In this document: piece after piece, positions 12,271-14,139 of the stretch
Numbering within the stretch: the first letter of the stretch is position 1
Layout: every line of letters begins with the position of its first letter
Assembly: GCA_016200745.1 (NCBI GenBank)
Contig: JACQEF010000027.1
Span: 1 to 14,139 of the forward strand
Reading direction: 5' to 3'
Length of the DNA: 14,139 nucleotides
Source: Chloroflexota bacterium
GTDB taxonomy: Bacteria > Chloroflexota > Limnocylindria > Limnocylindrales > CSP1-4
Position numbers and translations under genes: made by a program
Notes under the pieces: model-generated
Told to the model about the DNA's origin: nothing
The model's database searches: none
What the model saw: only the letters and a program-made list of their open reading frames with translations

Positions 12271-13863
12271 GTGCCCCCTCGCAGTGCCGGCGGACCCTCG
12301 GCCACGGGAGACCGGTTCATCGCCGTCGCCGATCGGCTCGTGGCGCCGGTCATCCTCCTGTCGCACGCCGGCGAGGTCCGGTACGTGAACCCGGCGGTCG
12401 CCACGCTCTTCCACCAGGAGCGTGGCTGGCTGGTCGGCCGGCGCTTCGCCGAGATCACCCACCCGGCCGACCGTGTCCGCCTCCGCCAGCTGTTGCGAAA
12501 CGCCGCCGCGGGGAAGCCGAGCGGCCGGAGCATCGTGCTGCGTGCCAGGGCCCACCCGGTCCTCGACTGGCGGGTCCTCGAGTGCACCGCTGACAAGATC
12601 GATGACGACGAGGTTCGCGGACTCCTCCTGTCCGTCCATGACGTCACCGCGAGCCGCGCAGAGAACCTCGCCCTCGCCGAGATCGCCTATCGCGATCCGC
12701 TCACCGGCTTGCCGAACCGGGCTCGGATCGTCGCCGACCTGACCGAGCGTCTCCATCTCGACGGCGCGCTGGCCCTCGCGATGATCAGCATCGACCGGCT
12801 CAGCCTGGCCGAGGACTCGATCGGCCGCGTCGGCGCCGAGGGCTTCATCGACGGCGTCGGCCGGCGGCTCCAGGCGGCGCTGCCCGCCGGCGCCCTCCTC
12901 GGCCGGCTGGAGGGCGGGACTTTCGCCGCGATCCTGCCGGCCAGCGATGCGCACGGGGCCTCGGCCATGGCCTGGCGGATCCTCGAGCGGGTCCGCGGAC
13001 CGCTGTTCGTCGGGGCGCGCGAGCTCAACCCGACGGTCAGCATCGGCATGGCCAGGCGCGACCTCGACGCGACCGTCGAATCCCTGTTCTGGGACGCAGG
13101 CCTCGCCCTCCATCGCGCGGAGGCTCGTGGCGGTGGCCGGGTCGAGACGTTCGCGAACGGCCTCCGGCGGGAGGTCGTCGCTCGTCTCGAGATCGAGGCG
13201 GATCTGCGCCGGGCGATCGCCGACCGCTCGATGTCGCTCGCGTTCCAGCCGATCGTCCGCCTCACGGACCGGTCGGTCACTGGCTCCGAGGCGCTCCTCC
13301 GCTGGCATCACCCACGGGGTGATCTCCAGCCTGCGGACTTCGTCCCGATCGCCGAGGAGGCGGGCCTCATCGTGCCCCTCGGCGAGTGGGTCACAGGCGA
13401 GGCGGCTCGCGTGGCTGGCGAGGCTCCGGGCCAACGCGTCTCGGTCAACCTCTCGCCCCGCCAGCTGGCGACCCCCGGACTGACCCGGATCCTCGATGGG
13501 CTCGTGACGGCGCGGACCGGTCGCGACGCCGTCCAGTTCGAGATCACCGAGACGCTGCTCATCGCCGAGTGGGAGTACACGGCCGGCGTCCTCGCCGAGC
13601 TTCGTCGGCTGGGCTACCGCGTCGGCCTCGACGACTTCGGCACGGGATACTCCTCGCTCGCCTACCTCCGCCGTCTGCCTCTCGACTTCCTGAAGATCGA
13701 CCGATCCCTCGTCGCGGACGTCGACGGCGACCGTCAGGCGCGGGCGGTCATCGGCGCGGTCATCCAGGTGGCCGGCGCCCTTGACCTCGCGGTCGTCGCC
13801 GAAGGCGTCGAACGCGAGAGCCAGGCGGAGGTCCTCCTCGAGCTCGGCGCCGATCAGGCCTAG
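12271..13863 (+). CDS. PAS-GGDEF-EAL protein with degenerate GGDEF and truncated EAL (530 aa)
   Basis: A cyclic-di-GMP signalling protein. Residues about 15-130 form a PAS domain (VILLSHAGEVRYVNPAVATLF). The GGDEF-type domain starts with DPLTGLPNR, but the active-site motif reads LEGGTFA instead of GGDEF, so it is probably not a cyclase. The EAL domain keeps its key residues: EALLRW, SVNLSPRQL, FEITET, LDDFGTGYSSL, FLKIDRSLV and VAEGVE, so phosphodiesterase activity is plausible. The frame stops at TAG (13861-13863) exactly where the family has the conserved Gln of QG-[YH]-LFG; the downstream codons still read GHLFGVAQELP, so this looks like a CAG to TAG mutation. Start is GTG at 12271, 28 bases after the regulator stop; earlier in-frame starts lie inside that gene. 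Alternatively the stop is natural and the tail dispensable. Confidence 0.87.
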   Translation: MPPRSAGGPSATGDRFIAVADRLVAPVILLSHAGEVRYVNPAVATLFHQERGWLVGRRFAEITHPADRVRLRQLLRNAAAGKPSGRSIVLRARAHPVLDWRVLECTADKIDDDEVRGLLLSVHDVTASRAENLALAEIAYRDPLTGLPNRARIVADLTERLHLDGALALAMISIDRLSLAEDSIGRVGAEGFIDGVGRRLQAALPAGALLGRLEGGTFAAILPASDAHGASAMAWRILERVRGPLFVGARELNPTVSIGMARRDLDATVESLFWDAGLALHRAEARGGGRVETFANGLRREVVARLEIEADLRRAIADRSMSLAFQPIVRLTDRSVTGSEALLRWHHPRGDLQPADFVPIAEEAGLIVPLGEWVTGEAARVAGEAPGQRVSVNLSPRQLATPGLTRILDGLVTARTGRDAVQFEITETLLIAEWEYTAGVLAELRRLGYRVGLDDFGTGYSSLAYLRRLPLDFLKIDRSLVADVDGDRQARAVIGAVIQVAGALDLAVVAEGVERESQAEVLLELGADQA

Positions 13864-13898
13864 GGCCACCTCTTCGGCGTCGCGCAGGAGCTGCCCAC

Positions 13899-13927
13899 CG
13901 CGGCGGAGCGAACAGCCAGCGCTTGAA
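13899..13927 (-). pseudogene. Fragment matching the 5' end of ltrA
   Basis: Bases 13899-13927 match 10217-10245 in the N-terminal coding part of ltrA at 28 of 29 positions, same orientation. On the minus strand it encodes FKRWLFAPPR, the residues 12-21 of LtrA, but similarity fades beyond these codons on both sides. It overlaps the former 3' end of the EAL frame, whose readthrough would stop at TGA 13924-13926 inside it. The 13864-14045 gap otherwise holds only the inverted repeat listed next. Confidence 0.7.
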
Positions 13928-13980
13928 TTCGGGCGTGGCGACACTCTCGCGAGATGGCGTCGGTGGAGGATGTCGAGCCC

Positions 13981-14008
13981 CCGAATGTCATGTGGAGGTT
14001 GACATCGG
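13981..14008. promoter_or_regulatory. Inverted repeat with TTGACA upstream of the small membrane-protein gene
   Basis: CCG-A-ATGTCA (13981-13990) and TGACAT-CGG (14000-14008) pair over nine positions with one bulged A, around the 9-base loop TGTGGAGGT. TTGACA at 13999-14004 would be a perfect -35, but I see no good -10 at the right distance. It could be an operator or an RNA hairpin in the leader of the gene at 14046. Confidence 0.3.
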
Positions 14009-14045
14009 CCCCAGACTGATCGAAGCCACATCGTAGGAGGGAGCG

Positions 14046-14139
14046 ATGCCGGAGTTCAGCGCGCTTGGTTGGGCTGGCCTGGTCCTGGTCGTCGTCGGGT
14101 TGGTCTTGGTCCTGTTCGACTACGTTGACGCGAAGCGGA
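14046..14139 (+). CDS. Small membrane protein, N-terminal part; runs off the window
   Basis: ATG at 14046 follows a strong GGAGGG ribosome site. The 31 visible residues begin MPEFSALGWAGLVLVVVGL and continue through a hydrophobic stretch to FDYVDAKR, giving one membrane helix at about residues 7-24 with a charged cytoplasmic-type end. The frame is still open at the window edge, so length and function are unknown. Confidence 0.7.
   Translation, partial: MPEFSALGWAGLVLVVVGLVLVLFDYVDAKR

Noticed and set aside
11052..12388. Long frames on both strands over the LuxR gene (11052-12164 minus, 11234-12388 plus)
   Set aside because: Arg/Gly/Pro-rich shadows of the PAS-LuxR gene, which has a clear DNA-binding domain.
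13961..13976. 16-base near match (15 of 16) to the window start at 13-28 in nrdJ
   Set aside because: About one such match is expected by chance, and flanking bases do not align, unlike the 69-base nrdJ relic.
11983..14031. Minus-strand frame of 682 codons opposite the GGDEF-EAL gene
   Set aside because: Rich in Arg, Asp, Glu, Gly and Ala with no fold pattern; the plus strand encodes well-defined PAS, GGDEF and EAL domains.
1..14139. CRISPR arrays, tRNA or rRNA genes, insertion sequences and integrases
   Set aside because: No regularly spaced direct repeats, no cloverleaf-like or rRNA-like sequence, and no transposase or recombinase motifs were seen on reading; very short or diverged examples could be missed by eye.

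Overview
The window is GC-rich bacterial DNA: a 60-base line at 13021 has 41 G+C, one at 6841 has 36, and one at 4681 has 32. The left flank is the 3' end of a class II (B12-dependent) ribonucleotide reductase, nrdJ. The right flank holds an LtrA-type membrane protein, a lipoprotein, a PAS-LuxR regulator and a PAS-GGDEF-EAL protein. This gene set and the frequent GTG starts suit Actinomycetota or a high-GC Chloroflexota lineage. I cannot decide between them from the sequence alone.

Layout: 1-983 nrdJ 3' end. 994-1338 two very small genes: a Lys-Pro/Val repeat protein and a basic Gly-rich protein. 1346-3108 an overlapping DNA methyltransferase and a PD-(D/E)XK nuclease, read as a type II-like restriction-modification pair. 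3161-5843 (minus) an overlapping pair: a SAMHD1-like HD phosphohydrolase and an ImmA/IrrE-type metallopeptidase, behind a possible LexA box. 5844-6225 a gene-free stretch holding decayed gene fragments. 6226-8192 a Ser/Thr kinase overlapping by 4 bases a barrel-like protein of unknown function. 8103-9043 (minus) a small ORF and a PD-(D/E)XK protein with an embedded winged helix, chained by 4-base overlaps to ltrA (9040-10278). 10312-11055 (minus) lipoprotein. 11124-12242 PAS-LuxR regulator. 12271-13863 PAS-GGDEF-EAL, cut short by an in-frame stop. 14046-end the start of a small membrane protein.

The roughly 8 kb between nrdJ and ltrA reads as a defence or accessory island, and its structure is the main result. 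In the gene-free stretch, 6058-6126 is a decayed copy (60 of 69 bases) of nrdJ 707-775. Immediately left of it, 6014-6039 matches the 3' end of ltrA (24 of 26 bases). The order is therefore nrdJ, cargo 1 (RM plus HD/ImmA), ltrA fragment, nrdJ fragment, cargo 2 (kinase, barrel protein, wHTH nuclease), ltrA. That is what a seam between two tandem copies of one nrdJ-ltrA hotspot would look like, each copy carrying different cargo. A third fragment, from the 5' end of ltrA (28 of 29 bases), lies at 13899-13927 beside the broken EAL gene.

Possible joint roles (inference): restriction-modification destroys incoming unmethylated DNA; the HD enzyme may drain dNTPs, opposing the neighbouring NrdJ, with ImmA as a protease switch and LexA linking the pair to DNA damage; the kinase, barrel protein and wHTH-nuclease form a second, unrecognised candidate module.
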